In this document: in pieces, positions 8,036 to 17,386 of the stretch
How the letters are laid out: each line of letters starts with the position of its first letter
Numbering within the stretch: the stretch's first letter is position 1
From: an uncultured Ruminiclostridium sp.
GTDB taxonomy: Bacteria > Bacillota > Clostridia > Oscillospirales > Ruminococcaceae
NCBI GenBank assembly: GCA_934490165.1
Contig: CAKSTB010000003.1
Coordinates: 103,825 to 167,824, forward strand
DNA length: 64,000 nucleotides
Reading direction: 5' to 3'
Position numbers and translations under genes: made by a program
The notes under the pieces: generated by a model
Seen by the model: only the letters and a program-made list of their open reading frames with translations
Told to the model about the DNA's origin: nothing
Database searches by the model: none

Positions 8036-8806
8036 TTATTTCTTCGGGTGGTGAAGTGAGCTTTCCGTGAGAATAAGAGGCTCACCGTTAGTTATTGCGA
8101 TTGCGTGCTCAAAGTGGGCACTGTAATTACCGTTCGCCTCAACTACCGTCCATTTGTCGGGCAGTATGCGGATTTCGGCTGTAGTTTCATTTATCATAGG
8201 CTCAATGCAGATCGCCATTCCCGGTACAAGGCGCGGACCTCTGCCGGGCTTGCCGAAGTTAGGAACCTCGGGATCCTCGTGCATATCGTGTCCTATTCCG
8301 TGACCGATGAACTTGCGCACTACATAGTAGCCTCGTGATTCACAATAAGTCTGCACGGCATTTGAAATATCACCTATGCGGTTTCCGGGAAGAGCCATCT
8401 TTATACCCTCATATAAAGCAGCCTCAGTTACCTCGAGCAGCTTTTCCGCTCTCTCGGGAACTTTGCCTACCTTGAAGGTGTAAGCGTTGTCGCCGTTGTA
8501 ACCGTCGATCTCAGCGGTGACATCGACTGAAACAATGTCGCCCTCTCTGATGATCTTCTTCTTTGAAGGAATGCCGTGTATCAGCTCGGAGTTTATCGAT
8601 ATGCAGGCACTGCCTGTAAATCCGCCGTATCCGAGTGATGAGGGGATAGCGCCCTTTGACACGATAAAATCATGAATGATCTTATCGAGCTCCCATGTGC
8701 TCATTCCGGGGGTTATTGCATTGCCCGCAACTATGAGAGCGTCAGCCGCTATCTGATTGGCTTTCTTCATTATTTCAATTTCTTTTGCCGATTTAACCTG
8801 AATCAT
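8036..8806 (-). CDS. map: Methionine aminopeptidase type I
   Basis: 256 aa, removes the initiator Met from nascent proteins. The pita-bread fold with five metal ligands is visible: DVTAEIDGYNGD, HGIGHDMHEDPEVPN and the C-terminal EHAIAIT region. It starts one base inside the stop of adk (TAATG), so the two are translationally coupled. Confidence 0.97.
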   Translation of the reverse strand: MIQVKSAKEIEIMKKANQIAADALIVAGNAITPGMSTWELDKIIHDFIVSKGAIPSSLGYGGFTGSACISINSELIHGIPSKKKIIREGDIVSVDVTAEIDGYNGDNAYTFKVGKVPERAEKLLEVTEAALYEGIKMALPGNRIGDISNAVQTYCESRGYYVVRKFIGHGIGHDMHEDPEVPNFGKPGRGPRLVPGMAICIEPMINETTAEIRILPDKWTVVEANGNYSAHFEHAIAITNGEPLILTESSLHHPKK

Positions 8807-9441
8807 TACTTTGCCTCAACTGCCGCAAGGGTGAGCTTGGAAGTTTCTGCGATCTCTTCCTGACCCTGTACGGTTATAAGCTTGCCCTTTCTCATGTAGT
8901 AATCCTTGAGAGGTGCAGTCTTTTCATAATAGGTTTTCAGTCTTGCGACTACTGTTTCGGGCTTGTCGTCGATACGCTGAACTACGTTAGCGCCGCAAAG
9001 ATTGCATTTACCCTCTACCTTTGTAGGCTTGAAGTCTACATGGTAAGAAGCGCCGCAGCCTTCGCAAACTCTTCTGCCCGAAAGTCTTGCGATTATCTTC
9101 TCATCGGGAACAGAGATCTCAATGACCTTGTCGATCTCAACGCCCATAGCGTCAAGAGCCTCAGCCTGAGCAACTGTTCTCGGGAAACCGTCAAGAATAA
9201 AACCGTTCTTTGCATCATCCTGTGCGATTCTGTCCTTTAAGATGCCGATAACGACTTCATCGGGAACGAGATCGCCTCTGTCCATACACTCTTTTGCTGC
9301 AAGACCGGCGGGTGTGCCGTTCTTTACAGCTTCTCTGAGCATATTTCCTGTTGATATAGCGGGTATACCAAGCTTTTCGCAGACTACCTCTGCCTGTGTT
9401 CCTTTACCTGCGCCGGGTGCGCCTAAGAAAATAAGATTCAT
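8806..9441 (-). CDS. adk: Adenylate kinase, zinc-lid form
   Basis: 211 aa, interconverts ATP+AMP and 2 ADP. P-loop GAPGAGKGT near the N-terminus; the LID domain carries four cysteines in two CxxC pairs (CEGC and CNLC), the zinc form typical of Gram-positives. Located between secY and map as in most Firmicutes. Confidence 0.98.
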   Translation of the reverse strand: MNLIFLGAPGAGKGTQAEVVCEKLGIPAISTGNMLREAVKNGTPAGLAAKECMDRGDLVPDEVVIGILKDRIAQDDAKNGFILDGFPRTVAQAEALDAMGVEIDKVIEISVPDEKIIARLSGRRVCEGCGASYHVDFKPTKVEGKCNLCGANVVQRIDDKPETVVARLKTYYEKTAPLKDYYMRKGKLITVQGQEEIAETSKLTLAAVEAK

Positions 9442-9456
9442 ATTAGTTCCTTTCTC

Positions 9457-10770
9457 TTATTCGAGGAAGCCCTTATGATGACGCATCATCATCTGGCTTT
9501 CGAGTGCACGGACTGTTTCAAGAGCAACGCCTACAACGATGAGTATTGTTGTACCACCGAGTGAAAGGCCTGTAATGCCTGTGAGGTTCTGGAATATAAT
9601 AGGGAATATTGCGATGATACCAAGGAATATTGCACCTACCAGAGTAACCTTTGAAAGCGAGTTGTGGATGAAATCCGATGTGGGCTTGCCCGGACGATAA
9701 CCGGGGATAGCACCGTTGTTCTTCTTAAGATCATTGGCTATCTGTACAGGATTATACTGCATTGCAATATAGAAGTAGTTGAAGCCGATGATAAGGAAGA
9801 AGTAAACTATTGCATAGACCACGTTGTTCGTGCTGAACAGACCTATAAAGCTGCTCCAGAAGCCGTGGCCGGAAGTTGCTGTTACACCGAAGAAATAACC
9901 GATCGTTGCGGGCAGTGACATGATAGACATTGCAAAGATGATAGGCATAACGCCTGCCATTGCAACCTTTATCGGGATGTGGTTTGTCTGACCGCCGTAC
10001 ATCTTTCTGCCGACTACTCTCTTCGCATACTGGACGGGAATACGTCTTTCTGCGTTTGTCATAAGGATTACGAATGCAATCATTAAAACATAAATAACGA
10101 GGATCAGCGGAACGAAGAACCAGTTCTGCGGAGCAACCGAGATCTGATTGATAAGGTTGATTATCATATCAGGAACTCGTGATATGATACCTGCGAACAG
10201 TATCATTGAAATACCGTTGCCGATACCCTTCTGAGTGATCTGATCACCCAGCCATATAATAAGCGATGCACCTGCTACAAAGCACGCTACGATCGTTATC
10301 GCCGCGAGCACTCCGTCAAAACCTTCTGTGTAAAGAACAGCACTCTTATGTGTTGTTTCGTTTACGGTGTTGCGAAGTCCGATGTAGAATGCTATCGCCT
10401 GGAATAATCCAATGCCCAAAGCTACATACTTCGTTATCTTGTTTATCTTCTTACGTCCCTCTTCGCCTTCCTTGCTCAGGCGCTCCAGTGCGGGGATCGC
10501 AACCGTGAGCAGCTGAACTATAATGGAGGCGTTGATGTACGGTGTGATCGACATAGCAAACAGCGTACCGTTGCTGAGCGATCCACCCGTCATAACGTCG
10601 AGATAATTAAGTATCGTTCCTTCGCCCATCATCTGTTTGATAGTTGAGGGCTCAAGGAAGGGAACGAAGATTGCCGCGCCGAAGCGGAATATAACTATTA
10701 TGAGCAATGTAAATAAAATCTTTTTGCGAAGTGCGGGGTCTGCCCACGCGTTTCTAAAGACTTGAAACAT
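9457..10770 (-). CDS. secY: Protein translocase subunit SecY
   Basis: 437 aa, ten transmembrane segments expected; the pore subunit of the Sec channel. Recognised from FGAAIFVPFLEPSTI, the plug/TM2 region LNYLDVMTGGSLSNGTLFAM and RRIPVQYAKRVVGRKMYGG. Overlaps the rplO stop by one base. SecE and SecG are elsewhere; yajC lies at 30704 in this window. Confidence 0.98.
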   Translation of the reverse strand: MFQVFRNAWADPALRKKILFTLLIIVIFRFGAAIFVPFLEPSTIKQMMGEGTILNYLDVMTGGSLSNGTLFAMSITPYINASIIVQLLTVAIPALERLSKEGEEGRKKINKITKYVALGIGLFQAIAFYIGLRNTVNETTHKSAVLYTEGFDGVLAAITIVACFVAGASLIIWLGDQITQKGIGNGISMILFAGIISRVPDMIINLINQISVAPQNWFFVPLILVIYVLMIAFVILMTNAERRIPVQYAKRVVGRKMYGGQTNHIPIKVAMAGVMPIIFAMSIMSLPATIGYFFGVTATSGHGFWSSFIGLFSTNNVVYAIVYFFLIIGFNYFYIAMQYNPVQIANDLKKNNGAIPGYRPGKPTSDFIHNSLSKVTLVGAIFLGIIAIFPIIFQNLTGITGLSLGGTTILIVVGVALETVRALESQMMMRHHKGFLE

Positions 10771-11213
10771 TACTCTACCTCAGCCTTTCCGCCGGCACTT
10801 TCGATCTTAGCCTTAGCTGATTCAGAGAACTTAGCAGCCTTAACTGTAAAGCTCTTAGTGATTTCACCGTTGCCAAGTACCTTAACGCCGTCAAGAACCT
10901 TAGTTACAAGACCTGCTTCGATAAGAGCATCTGTATCGATAACAGCACCGCTCTCAAAGCGAGCTTCGAGGTCGGCTACGTTTACAACAGTGTATTCTGT
11001 AGCAAAGATATTGTTAAAGCCTCTCTTAGGCATACGTCTTGCAAGTGATGTCTGACCACCTTCAAATCCGGGTCTTACACCGCCGCCTGAACGTGCCCAC
11101 TGACCCTTGTGACCTTTACCGGCTGTCTTACCGTGACCGGAACCGTGTCCGCGTCCGATACGCTTAACTTCCTTTGTTGCACCTGCTGCAGGGTATAATT
11201 CGTGTAGCTTCAA
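10770..11213 (-). CDS. rplO: 50S ribosomal protein L15
   Basis: 147 aa. Late-assembly large-subunit protein. The N-terminal Gly/Arg/His-rich extension (GRGHGSGHGKTAGKGHKGQ) is diagnostic. Precedes secY in the usual spc order. Confidence 0.98.
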   Translation of the reverse strand: MKLHELYPAAGATKEVKRIGRGHGSGHGKTAGKGHKGQWARSGGGVRPGFEGGQTSLARRMPKRGFNNIFATEYTVVNVADLEARFESGAVIDTDALIEAGLVTKVLDGVKVLGNGEITKSFTVKAAKFSESAKAKIESAGGKAEVE

Positions 11214-11269
11214 TTGTTACACCTCCTATTTGTTAATGTGCTTATTTAACCTCTATAAGGTGTAAGGAA

Positions 11270-11446
11270 TTATTCCTCAGTAACCTCAACTAAATAAGAA
11301 ATTTCTTTTATCTTGCCTCTTGTTGCTGCATTGTCGGGCTGAACTGTCTCTGCGCCGATCTTGCGAAGTCCGAGAGAGGCTGCTGTTGCGATGTGGCTGT
11401 CCTTACGTCCAACCAGTGATTTAACCAGCTTGATTTTTAAAGCCAT
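11270..11446 (-). CDS. rpmD: 50S ribosomal protein L30
   Basis: 58 aa, starting MALKIKLVKSLVGRKDSH and ending YLVEVTEE. The length and the position between rpsE and rplO match L30. Confidence 0.96.
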   Translation of the reverse strand: MALKIKLVKSLVGRKDSHIATAASLGLRKIGAETVQPDNAATRGKIKEISYLVEVTEE

Positions 11447-11478
11447 TTCGGTTTCCGTCCTTTCTGCAAAGTAAAAGC

Positions 11479-11979
11479 TTAACCTAAGATCTCTTTTACA
11501 GACTTGCCTCTGAGCTCAGCTACCTGCTGTGCATCTCTGAGAGCTGTAAGACCTGCCATTGTAGCTCTTACTACGTTGCAGGGGTTGTTAGAACGAAGTG
11601 ACTTAGTACGAATGTTCTTGATACCTGCCATTTCTACGACAGCACGAACGGGGCCGCCTGCGATAACGCCGGTACCTTCGGGAGCGGGCTTCATAAGAAC
11701 AGCGCCTGCGCCGAATTTTCCTACTATTTCATGAGGGATCGTTGTACCCTTTAATGAGATCTTAACGAGGTTCTTCTTAGCGTCCTCAAGGCCCTTACGG
11801 ATAGCGTCGGGAACTTCGTTCGACTTACCCATACCAAAGCCTACGACACCGTTGCCGTCACCAACAACAACCAGTGCGGAAAACTTCATTATACGTCCGC
11901 CCTTAACAGTCTTGGATACACGGTTCAGAGCAACAACCTTTTCGGAAAGCTCATAATTGCTTGCATCTAAAAGTGCCAA
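11479..11979 (-). CDS. rpsE: 30S ribosomal protein S5
   Basis: 166 aa. Contributes to decoding accuracy with S4 and S12. The double-stranded RNA-binding fold contains VSKTVKGGRIMKFSALVVVG, followed by the C-terminal S5 domain with GPVRAVVEMAGI. Spc-operon order is kept. Confidence 0.98.
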   Translation of the reverse strand: MALLDASNYELSEKVVALNRVSKTVKGGRIMKFSALVVVGDGNGVVGFGMGKSNEVPDAIRKGLEDAKKNLVKISLKGTTIPHEIVGKFGAGAVLMKPAPEGTGVIAGGPVRAVVEMAGIKNIRTKSLRSNNPCNVVRATMAGLTALRDAQQVAELRGKSVKEILG

Positions 11980-12032
11980 ATTCTTGTCCTCCTGTTTTTA
12001 TTGCGGGTTTCAGTTAACCCTTACCTTACTGA

Positions 12033-12392
12033 TTAGAAGTTGAGTCCGCCTTCACGAGCGCCATCTGCGAGTGCAGCAACTCTGCCGTGGTATACATAAC
12101 CTGAACGGTCAAATACTACATCGCTGATACCTGCTGCCTTTGCCTTTTCTGCAAGAGCAAGACCAACCTTCTTAGCTGCCTCTGCGTTGCCGCCGAAGCC
12201 TTCAAAGCTCTTCTCCATTGTAGATGCACTGCAAAGGGTCTTGCCTGCTTCATCATCAATGATCTGAGCGTAAATGTGCTTAGCAGAACGGAAAACGCTG
12301 AGACGAGGGCAAGCTGCAGTACCGCTGATCTTAGCACGGATACGCTTGCGACGCTTGATTCTGCTCTTCTTGCTGTCTATTACTTTAACCAT
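12033..12392 (-). CDS. rplR: 50S ribosomal protein L18
   Basis: 119 aa. Binds 5S rRNA with L5 and delivers it to the large subunit. RLSVFRSAKHIYAQIIDDE and VVFDRSGYVYHGRVAALADG are family motifs. Confidence 0.98.
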   Translation of the reverse strand: MVKVIDSKKSRIKRRKRIRAKISGTAACPRLSVFRSAKHIYAQIIDDEAGKTLCSASTMEKSFEGFGGNAEAAKKVGLALAEKAKAAGISDVVFDRSGYVYHGRVAALADGAREGGLNF

Positions 12393-12412
12393 TATTTTTC
12401 ACCCCTTGCGGT

Positions 12413-12958
12413 TTATTTCTTACCCTTACCTGCTTTACCTTCCTTGCGGCGGATCGTTTCATCGGTATACTTGATACCCTTGCCCTTATAAGGCTCGGGA
12501 GGACGCTTGCCTCTTACTTCAGCAGCAAACTGACCAACCTTCTGCTTATCAATACCTGTGATAATGATCTTGTTAGGTGCGGGTGACTCTATCTTGATGT
12601 CTTCTGTATCGGATACGATTACCTGATGTGAGTAACCGAGATTCATTATAAGATCCTTACCCTGCTTCTGTACACGGTAACCGACACCGTTTACGTCAAG
12701 CTCCTTCTTGAAGCCGTTTGTAACGCCTTCGATCATGTTGTGGATAAGTGTTCTTGTAAGACCGTGAAGTGCACGGTTTTCCTTTTCGTCGTCAGGACGT
12801 GTAACGGTAACAAAACCGCCGTCAACTGCGATCGACATAGAGGGCTTGAACTCCTTTGTGAGTGTGCCCTTAGGACCCTTTACTGTAACTGTAGAACCGT
12901 CTACTTTAACTTCGACGCCGGCAGGAACAGCTATAGGGTGCTTACCTATTCTTGACAT
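12413..12958 (-). CDS. rplF: 50S ribosomal protein L6
   Basis: 181 aa, two repeated L6 domains. Start MSRIGKHPIAVPAGV and the C-terminal GQFAAEVRGKRPPEPYKGKG are typical. Lies near the factor-binding stalk base of the 50S subunit. Confidence 0.98.
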   Translation of the reverse strand: MSRIGKHPIAVPAGVEVKVDGSTVTVKGPKGTLTKEFKPSMSIAVDGGFVTVTRPDDEKENRALHGLTRTLIHNMIEGVTNGFKKELDVNGVGYRVQKQGKDLIMNLGYSHQVIVSDTEDIKIESPAPNKIIITGIDKQKVGQFAAEVRGKRPPEPYKGKGIKYTDETIRRKEGKAGKGKK

Positions 12959-12974
12959 ATCTGTTCCTCCTTAA

Positions 12975-13373
12975 TTACCAAACGAAAGCGAGCACTTCGC
13001 CGCCAACGTTGTTCTTGCGTGCTTCTCTGTCTGTCATAATACCCTTTGAGGTAGACACGATTGCAATTCCTAAGCCCTTCATAACCTTGGGCATATCCTT
13101 GCTGTTTGAGTAAATTCTAAGTCCGGGCTTGCTTACACGGCGTAAACCTGTAATGACCTGCGACTTGTTCTCAGTATACTTTAAGGTGATTCTGATAACG
13201 CCCTGCTTGTCGTCATCTATCACTCTGAAACTCTTAATGTAACCCTCATCAACGAGTATCTGCGCGATCTGCTTCTTCATGTTAGAAGCGGGCACATCAA
13301 CTGTAGGATGCTTTGCAGAGTTAGCATTACGAATTCTTGTCAGCATATCTGCGATAGTATCGGTGATCTGCAT
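12975..13373 (-). CDS. rpsH: 30S ribosomal protein S8
   Basis: 132 aa. Central-domain 16S rRNA binder and, in E. coli, translational repressor of the spc operon. Start MQITDTIADMLTRIRNANSA and the tail GGEVLAFVW are diagnostic. Confidence 0.98.
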   Translation of the reverse strand: MQITDTIADMLTRIRNANSAKHPTVDVPASNMKKQIAQILVDEGYIKSFRVIDDDKQGVIRITLKYTENKSQVITGLRRVSKPGLRIYSNSKDMPKVMKGLGIAIVSTSKGIMTDREARKNNVGGEVLAFVW

Positions 13374-13406
13374 TACTTACTTCCTCCTTGAAAATTTGTT
13401 CTTAAA

Positions 13407-13592
13407 TTACCAGCTGGATTTCTTTACGCCGGGGATCTGTCCTTTATAAGCAAGCTCTCTGAAGCAGATTCTGCAGATGCCGAACTTACGCATATAAGCG
13501 TGAGGTCTGCCGCAGATCTTGCATCTGTTGTAAGAACGTGTAGAAAACTTTGCAGGACGCTGCTGTTTAGCAATCATTGACTTCTTTGCCAT
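13407..13592 (-). CDS. rpsZ: 30S ribosomal protein S14, zinc form
   Basis: 61 aa, the short type-Z S14 with two CxxC pairs (CKIC and CRIC) for one zinc. Starts MAKKSMIAKQQRPAKFSTR. Located between rplE and rpsH. Confidence 0.97.
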   Translation of the reverse strand: MAKKSMIAKQQRPAKFSTRSYNRCKICGRPHAYMRKFGICRICFRELAYKGQIPGVKKSSW

Positions 13593-13616
13593 AGTTGATA
13601 GTTTCCTTTCTTTGTC

Positions 13617-14156
13617 TTACTTAGCGAACGGAGCACCCATAAGTGTGAGGAGCTCTCTTGCTTCTTCGTCAGTCTTAGCTGTTGTTACAAAGTTGATATC
13701 CATACCGCGAACCTTGTCGATCTTGTCGTACTCGATCTCGGGGAATATCAGCTGTTCCTTGATACCTGTAGAGTAGTTACCTCTGCCGTCGAATGAGTTG
13801 GGGTTGATACCTCTGAAGTCACGTACACGGGGGAGAGCTACGTTGAAGAATCTGTCGAGGAACTCGTACATTCTTTCATCTCTCAGTGTAACCTTGACAC
13901 CGATTACCATTCCTTCTCTGAGCTTGAAGTTAGCTACTGACTTCTTAGCACGGCAAACAACGGGCTTCTGACCTGTGATCTGCATAAGGTCGCTCATGAT
14001 AGCGTCTACTACCTTAGCGTTTTCCTTCGCTTCGCCGCAGCCGACATTGATTATGATCTTGTCGAGCTTGGGAACCTGCATTGTGCTTTTGTAACCGAAC
14101 TTCTTGAAAAGAGCAGGAGCAACTGTTTCTCTGTAATATGCTTTCATTCTTGTCAT
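13617..14156 (-). CDS. rplE: 50S ribosomal protein L5
   Basis: 179 aa. 5S rRNA-binding protein that touches P-site tRNA. MQVPKLDKIIINVGCGEA and VRDFRGINPNSFDGRGNYS are family motifs. A 77-base gap separates it from rplX. Confidence 0.98.
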   Translation of the reverse strand: MTRMKAYYRETVAPALFKKFGYKSTMQVPKLDKIIINVGCGEAKENAKVVDAIMSDLMQITGQKPVVCRAKKSVANFKLREGMVIGVKVTLRDERMYEFLDRFFNVALPRVRDFRGINPNSFDGRGNYSTGIKEQLIFPEIEYDKIDKVRGMDINFVTTAKTDEEARELLTLMGAPFAK

Positions 14157-14233
14157 ATCGTTTATTTCTCCTTTAGCGACAGCAGCCGGAAGTTACTTTA
14201 TCCGACCTCTCTGCCGTAATTCGGGGCGTCTGA

Positions 14234-14548
14234 TTAAAGCTCAGCGCCGCAGTGCTTGCAAACTCTTACCTTCTTGTCGCCCTCAACCTTGTGACCTACT
14301 CTTGTAGGCTTGTTGCACTTGGGGCATACAGGCATTACCTTGCACGCATAGATAGGAGCTTCAGCCTTTACAAGACTGCCCTGTTCTCCCTGTCTTCTGG
14401 GCTTAACGTGCTTTGTTACGAGGTTTCTGCCTTCAACGATAACCTTCTTTTCCTTGGGAGATACTTCAAGTACCTTGCCCTGCTTGCCCTTGTCTTTGCC
14501 GGACATGATCTGAACGTTATCGCCTGTCTTGATGTGTAATGTGTTCAT
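14234..14548 (-). CDS. rplX: 50S ribosomal protein L24
   Basis: 104 aa. Early assembly initiator at the tunnel exit. An N-terminal KOW motif (KTGDNVQIMSGKDKGKQGKV) is followed by two CxxC pairs (CPKC, CKHC) in a zinc-ribbon-like tail common in Firmicutes. Confidence 0.98.
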   Translation of the reverse strand: MNTLHIKTGDNVQIMSGKDKGKQGKVLEVSPKEKKVIVEGRNLVTKHVKPRRQGEQGSLVKAEAPIYACKVMPVCPKCNKPTRVGHKVEGDKKVRVCKHCGAEL

Positions 14549-14562
14549 TTACGACCTCCGGA

Positions 14563-14931
14563 TTATAATACTTCGGGAGCAAGTGAAAGGATCTTCATAT
14601 AGTCCTTGTCACGCAGCTCTCTGGCTACGGGCCCAAAAATACGTGTACCTCTGGGGTTCTTATCTTCCTTTATTATAACGGCTGCGTTTTCATCAAAACG
14701 GATGTATGTTCCGTCATCACGTCTGATGCCTGTTGCTGAACGAACGATAACTGCCTTGACAACATCGCCCTTCTTAACAGTTCCGCCGGGGCTTGCTTTC
14801 TTTACGGAAGCAACTACTACGTCACCGATGTTAGCGTACTTTCTGCGTGTACCGCCGAGTACTCTGATGCACATAAGCTCTTTAGCGCCCGTGTTATCCG
14901 CAACCTTCATGCGTGTCTGCATCTGAATCAT
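14563..14931 (-). CDS. rplN: 50S ribosomal protein L14
   Basis: 122 aa. Starts MIQMQTRMKVADNTGAKEL, with the GTRIFGPVARELRDKDYMKI tail. Contacts the 30S subunit in an intersubunit bridge and is the binding site of RsfS. First gene of the classical spc set, 37 bases after rpsQ. Confidence 0.98.
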   Translation of the reverse strand: MIQMQTRMKVADNTGAKELMCIRVLGGTRRKYANIGDVVVASVKKASPGGTVKKGDVVKAVIVRSATGIRRDDGTYIRFDENAAVIIKEDKNPRGTRIFGPVARELRDKDYMKILSLAPEVL

Positions 14932-14968
14932 GGATTTATTCTCCTTCCGATAAATTTAAAGTAATAAA

Positions 14969-15226
14969 TTACTTAGCCTTTTCGATGATGTTTACTAAAC
15001 GCCATCTCTTATCCTTGGAAAGGGGTCTGGTCTCCATAATCTCAACCTTGTCGCCGATTCCGCAGGAGTTGTTCTCGTCATGCGCCTTAAGCTTGATTGT
15101 ACGCTTAATGATCTTCTTGTAGAGGGGGTGGCGGACATTGTCCTTGATTGCTACTACGATAGTCTTGTCCATCTTATCGCTTACAACCATACCTACTCTG
15201 GTCTTTCTTAAATTTCTTTCGCTCAA
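14969..15226 (-). CDS. rpsQ: 30S ribosomal protein S17
   Basis: 85 aa from a TTG start at 15226, which has GAGGAGGAC about seven bases upstream and gives normal S17 length; the longer in-frame reading would add residues overlapping rpmC. OB-fold 16S rRNA binder with RKTRVGMVVSDKMDKTIVV. Confidence 0.95.
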   Translation of the reverse strand: MSERNLRKTRVGMVVSDKMDKTIVVAIKDNVRHPLYKKIIKRTIKLKAHDENNSCGIGDKVEIMETRPLSKDKRWRLVNIIEKAK

Positions 15227-15245
15227 AGTAAAGTCCTCCTCTCTC

Positions 15246-15449
15246 TTACTTGTTGTCAGCTGCCAGCTCACGCTCACGCTGAACTGTCTTGACAATTGCT
15301 ATTTCCTTCTTAACAGCGCCGATTCTCGTAGGATTGTCGAGCTTGTTAACGGCGAGCTGGAAACGGAGGTTGAATAATTCCTGCTTAAGCTCTACGAGCT
15401 TCTTGTCGAGCTCCATTTCAGATAACTCTCTGATTTCTTTAACCTTCAT
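15246..15449 (-). CDS. rpmC: 50S ribosomal protein L29
   Basis: 67 aa, two-helix protein at the tunnel exit and part of the SRP/trigger-factor docking site. Starts MKVKEIRELSEMELDKKLVE. Start codon overlaps the rplP stop by one base. Confidence 0.98.
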   Translation of the reverse strand: MKVKEIRELSEMELDKKLVELKQELFNLRFQLAVNKLDNPTRIGAVKKEIAIVKTVQRERELAADNK

Positions 15450-15871
15450 TACTGCTCACCTCCTGTTTCCTTAGTTACGAACTTGCACTTGATGGGAAGC
15501 TTGTGCATAGCAAGACGCATAGCTTCTCTTGCAGTTTCTTCGGGAACGCCTGCGATCTCGAACATTACACGGCCGGGCTTAACAACGGCTACCCAGTACT
15601 CAGGTGAACCTTTACCTGAACCCATTCGGGTCTCGGCGGGCTTCTCTGTGATGGGCTTGTCGGGGAATATCTTTATCCAAACCTGACCGCCACGCTTGAT
15701 GTAACGTGTCATAGCAATACGGGCAGCTTCGATCTGATTTGATGTGATCCAAGCGGGCTCAAGTGCCTGTAAACCGTATTCGCCGTGGCTGACTACATTA
15801 CCACGTGTTGCTTTACCGGTCATACGACCTCTCTGTACTCTTCTGTACTTTACTCTCTTCGGAAGCAGCAT
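15449..15871 (-). CDS. rplP: 50S ribosomal protein L16
   Basis: 140 aa. Positions A-site tRNA near the peptidyl transferase centre. MLLPKRVKYRRVQRGRM start and RMGSGKGSPEYWVAVVKPG are typical. One-base overlaps on both sides indicate coupled translation. Confidence 0.98.
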   Translation of the reverse strand: MLLPKRVKYRRVQRGRMTGKATRGNVVSHGEYGLQALEPAWITSNQIEAARIAMTRYIKRGGQVWIKIFPDKPITEKPAETRMGSGKGSPEYWVAVVKPGRVMFEIAGVPEETAREAMRLAMHKLPIKCKFVTKETGGEQ

Positions 15872-16653
15872 TAGTCGTTACCTCCCTCTTTTTTCTCAAC
15901 TCTGGGTCTGCGTGATCTGCTGTCGTTGTTTCTGCGACGGGGCTTTTCTGTTGTTCTCTGTGCGGGGATCTCGCCCTTGAGAACTTCGCCCTTGTAGATC
16001 CAGACCTTAACACCGATAACGCCGTAAGTCGTGTTAGCTCTTGCAACGCCGTAATCAATGTCTGCTCTTAATGTCTGTAAGGGGATCGTGCCTTCGTGGT
16101 AATTCTCGCTTCTTGCGATCTCGGCACCGCCAAGACGGCCGCTTACCATTGTCTTGATACCCTTTGCACCTGACTTCATTGTTCTGCCGATGCAGCTCTT
16201 CATAGCTCTTCTGAACGATACACGCTGCTCTAACTGCATTGCGATGTTCTCTGCTACGAGCTTAGCATTCATATCGGGGTTCTTAACCTCAACGATATTT
16301 AAGTTAACGTCCTTGCCGCCTGCGATCTTTGAAACTTCAGCGCGAAGCTTCTCGATCTCTGCGCCCTTAGCACCGATAAGCATACCGGGCTTTGCGGTAA
16401 GAATGTGAATCTTGATCTTGTTGTCTGATGAACGCTCAATCTCAACCTGAGCAATACCTGCTGCTCTTGAAAGCTGCTGGTCGGACTTTTCGCCGTTTGC
16501 TCTTGTGAGCATTCTCTTGTTCATGATATAGTCACGGATTTTGTAGTCTTCAACGAGTGTATCGCCAAAAGTTGCCTTGCCGGCAAACCAACGGGAATCC
16601 CAATCTTTGATAACTCCGACTCTGAGACCGTGCGGATTAACTTTCTGTCCCAT
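15871..16653 (-). CDS. rpsC: 30S ribosomal protein S3
   Basis: 260 aa, longer than many S3 proteins (about 210-230) because of a basic and acidic C-terminal tail (TTEKPRRRNNDSRSRRPRV). A KH domain (GMLIGAKGAEIEKLRAEVSK) at the mRNA entry tunnel is followed by the S3 C-terminal domain. Confidence 0.98.
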   Translation of the reverse strand: MGQKVNPHGLRVGVIKDWDSRWFAGKATFGDTLVEDYKIRDYIMNKRMLTRANGEKSDQQLSRAAGIAQVEIERSSDNKIKIHILTAKPGMLIGAKGAEIEKLRAEVSKIAGGKDVNLNIVEVKNPDMNAKLVAENIAMQLEQRVSFRRAMKSCIGRTMKSGAKGIKTMVSGRLGGAEIARSENYHEGTIPLQTLRADIDYGVARANTTYGVIGVKVWIYKGEVLKGEIPAQRTTEKPRRRNNDSRSRRPRVEKKEGGND

Positions 16654-16664
16654 TGTACTCCTCC

Positions 16665-17000
16665 TTATTCAGCTTCTTTTACAACCAGAACGATGTTGGA
16701 AGTTCTCTTGAGAATACGATGTGCTCTTCCGTGATCCTTAGGTCTGATTCTCTTTAAAGTAACGCCGGCGCCAACGTGGCAGCTTGAAACGTAGCACTTG
16801 GAAAGATCCATTGAGTGGTTGTTTTCTGCATTTGCCATTGCTGACTTGAGGAGCTTCTGTAAAGGCTCGCTCGCTGACTTGGGTGTGTGCTTGAGGATCG
16901 CCATAGCCATATCGCAGGGCTTGTTTCTGATAAGATCAAGAACAACGCCAACCTTGCGGGGAGATATGCGAACCTGTCTGAGTTCTGCTCTTGCCTCCAT
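16665..17000 (-). CDS. rplV: 50S ribosomal protein L22
   Basis: 111 aa from the ATG at 17000, with GGAGGAG six bases upstream; an in-frame TTG-like extension upstream overlaps rpsS and is rejected. The long beta-hairpin lines the exit tunnel and is a macrolide-resistance site. Starts MEARAELRQVRISPRKVGV. Confidence 0.97.
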   Translation of the reverse strand: MEARAELRQVRISPRKVGVVLDLIRNKPCDMAMAILKHTPKSASEPLQKLLKSAMANAENNHSMDLSKCYVSSCHVGAGVTLKRIRPKDHGRAHRILKRTSNIVLVVKEAE

Positions 17001-17013
17001 TGATGTCTCCTCC

Positions 17014-17286
17014 TTACTTACTTGTTTTGCTTCCTGCATGACCCTTGTAGGTTCTTGTAGGAGCGAATTCGCCCAGCTTGTGACCTACCATGTCTTCAGT
17101 CACATATACGGGAACGTGCTTTCTGCCGTCGTGTACAGCAAATGTATGTCCGACGAAATCAGGGAATATCGTGCTTGAACGACTCCAGGTCTTGAGAACC
17201 TTCTTCTCGCCTGCTTCGTTCATAGCGAGCACTCTCTTCATGAGCGCTTCCTGCACGTAAGGTCCCTTCTTGATACTTCTGCTCAT
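17014..17286 (-). CDS. rpsS: 30S ribosomal protein S19
   Basis: 90 aa from the ATG at 17286 (MSRSIKKGPYVQEAL), with GAAAGGAAA upstream. Head protein contacting S13 and A-site tRNA. The 100-base gap to rplB contains a TGCGGCG/CGCCGCA stem (17323-17329 with 17353-17359). Confidence 0.97.
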   Translation of the reverse strand: MSRSIKKGPYVQEALMKRVLAMNEAGEKKVLKTWSRSSTIFPDFVGHTFAVHDGRKHVPVYVTEDMVGHKLGEFAPTRTYKGHAGSKTSK

Positions 17287-17386
17287 TGTATAATTTCCTT
17301 TCAAGTGGATTGCAAGTTAATATGCGGCGGATTTTTACTGCTATGCCGCAAACGCCGCACTTATTAACAACGACTTGTAGTAGTTA